A program made the translations under genes and the position numbers. Under the pieces are notes generated by a model. The model was not told the DNA's origin. It made no database searches and saw only the letters and a program-made list of their open reading frames with translations. A stretch of DNA of 64,000 bases from Prorocentrum cordatum (taxonomy: Eukaryota > Sar > Dinophyceae > Prorocentrales > Prorocentraceae). Position 1 is the first letter of the stretch, and each line of letters begins with the position of its first letter. This document shows positions 62,832 through 64,000 of the stretch, one piece after another. The stretch is from positions 55,001-119,000 of the forward strand of contig CAUYUJ010019281.1 in NCBI GenBank assembly GCA_963575745.1, given 5' to 3'.

Positions 62832-63139
62832 GTGCCGTGACGTCCATAGACACTTTCGGTGTGGATACGTTTAATCATGGACAACGTGGCCGTTGCGTTT
62901 GGCGCGGTGCAAGGTCCGAGAAAGGGTAGATCCGTCTATGGTACGTTCCTGTTCTAGAGCAGGTCCCGCAGGGTCCTCCAACGCATGTTCCAGCCGCGTC
63001 AGGTGCGCCACGTTCGGGGTACGCGCAGATTGTGCCAGGTGCGCCCACGCACGTCGGGAAACATGTCGGCCTCCACCACCCGTGTGGAAAGCCAATGAAC
63101 AATCGCGGCGGAGTGGCCATCAGGATGTCTGGTGGGCCC
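62832..63139. other. No supported gene
   Basis: Ordinary sequence with CAGGTGCGCCACG words repeated near 62999 and 63033. Nothing recognised. Confidence 0.35.
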
Positions 63140-63560
63140 GCACACAGCAGGCAACGTGCCAGCACCCCTGCCGTCCTCGCCAAAAACACATGCAACGTGA
63201 TCGCAGGGTGCCCGCGCACGATCCAGATCTAGCCGCGAAGAGCAATTCATTTTGTTTGGTCAGGGATACTGGCCCTGCGCGCAGCAGGCCATATGCTGGC
63301 ACCCCCGCCGCCCCTGTCAAAACACAATACACAGTGTCCGCGGGCCCCACGAGCATGACCCAAGAATCCGCCGCAGAGTGACTTTGCACTGCTTTTTGAT
63401 ACGGATGGTTGGGGTGTGAGCATGGCACACAGCAGGACATTTGCAAGCACCCCCGTCGTCCTTGCCAAACCCCCACGCACACTGATCGCGGGGCGCCCGC
63501 GCGCGCATGCTCCAGATTTGGAGGCAAGGTGCATTTTGTATTGTTTTGTTGACAGGGATG
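63140..63560 (+). repeat. ~140-bp tandem repeat, three units
   Basis: Units begin near 63140, 63278 and 63425. Each has (C/G)CACAGCAGG...GCxAGCACCCCCGxCGTCC, GATCGC(A/G)GGG(T/C)GCCCGCGC and a T-rich tail (CATTTTGTTTGGTCAGGGAT, TTGTATTGTTTTGTTGACAG). The units are diverged from one another. Confidence 0.7.
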
Positions 63561-63602
63561 AGGGGGGGGGGCTCATGTGTCCGGGTTGGCTGCTACCGAC
63601 TA

Positions 63603-63725
63603 GCATGTCATAGCATGGCGTGGCATAGCGCAGTGAAGCATTGAATCACAAGTCATAGCAACGCAAAGTATGGCATCGCAAAGCGGTGCACAACACAGCA
63701 TCGCATTGCATGCCGTGGCACGGAA
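63603..63725. repeat. Decayed TGCATAGCA-type repeats
   Basis: Words such as CATAGCATGGCGTGGCATAG and GCATCGCAAAGCGG recall the 10-bp satellite at 4.9-5.5 kb in reverse complement, but too decayed for firm assignment. Confidence 0.4.
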
Positions 63726-64000
63726 CCAGATGACTTGGTGGGTAAGTGGCCCGTCTACGAGAGAACAGGAGCTGTCCGGAATGCCGGCTCCATGTCCTCC
63801 GCAACCGTGCTTGCCCGCCCGATGTGGGCGCTTTCGAATACCAGGTGCCATCTGGAGGCGCGGGAACAAGGCCAGCGCTGCAGCGGGAGCACGATTTTGA
63901 ATAGCCGAAGCCCAGAAATGAGGACGGTGCTGAAGCGGGAGCATCATTCTGGAAGAACCAGAAATGACCGGCTTTAAATCCGCATGGGAGAAACCAAATC
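63726..64000. other. No supported gene
   Basis: Ordinary sequence to the window edge. GCGGGAGCA occurs twice (63882, 63932) with AGAACCAGAAATGA nearby; no gene recognised. Confidence 0.3.

Overview
The window looks like nuclear DNA from a dinoflagellate. It is GC-rich and very sparse in genes. Much of it is triplet and tetramer microsatellites, minisatellites and small inverted-repeat elements. The decayed retrotransposons have the layout I associate with dinoflagellate LINEs: AP-endonuclease-like (EEP) domain, reverse transcriptase, Cys/His fingers, then an alpha-rich C-terminal domain. One gene contains an intron that cannot have a GT donor, and there is a relic-like match to the dinoflagellate spliced leader. 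I see no rRNA, tRNA, CRISPR array or bacterial-type operon. Family assignments rest on motif reading and remembered family patterns, with no database search.

Region by region. 1-6.1 kb holds small inverted-repeat elements, triplet arrays and a 10-bp satellite. 6.1-17.6 kb is a mosaic of repeat modules, each present in 2-4 copies, joined again and again at (TTG)n tracts. A spliced-leader-like relic lies at 10.74 kb and an inverted copy of one module at 17.0-17.6 kb. 17.6-29.3 kb is microsatellites, minisatellites and more small elements, with a few weak exon candidates. 29.36-39.06 kb is a decayed plus-strand LINE (LINE-2), split between its two zinc fingers by a minus-strand LINE of about 5.07 kb (LINE-1, 32.90-37.96 kb). 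The insertion is flanked by a diverged target-site duplication. 39-44 kb is mostly unassigned with a few exon candidates. 44.6-49.33 kb is the remains of a second kind of element: an Ala/Pro-rich region followed by a tyrosine-recombinase-like domain broken by a 20-bp duplication. 52.2-56.65 kb holds the one recognisable cellular gene, the 3' part of a phytanoyl-CoA-dioxygenase-like Fe(II)/2-oxoglutarate oxygenase on the plus strand. Its four visible exons are separated by introns filled with GGA and GAC repeats and one small element. 56.7-64 kb has no recognisable gene; it holds decayed minisatellites and a lower-GC block (59.3-62.1 kb) studded with a palindromic GAGGTGGATCCACCTC unit.

Most of the window is therefore a record of repeated insertion and decay. 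The best biological leads are the LINE-in-LINE insertion, a 118-163 bp element family (TCAGGAG...CCCCTTCA) with perfect 5-bp duplications whose three dated insertions all add a multiple of three bases, the non-GT intron of the oxygenase gene, and the (TTG)n-jointed module mosaic.
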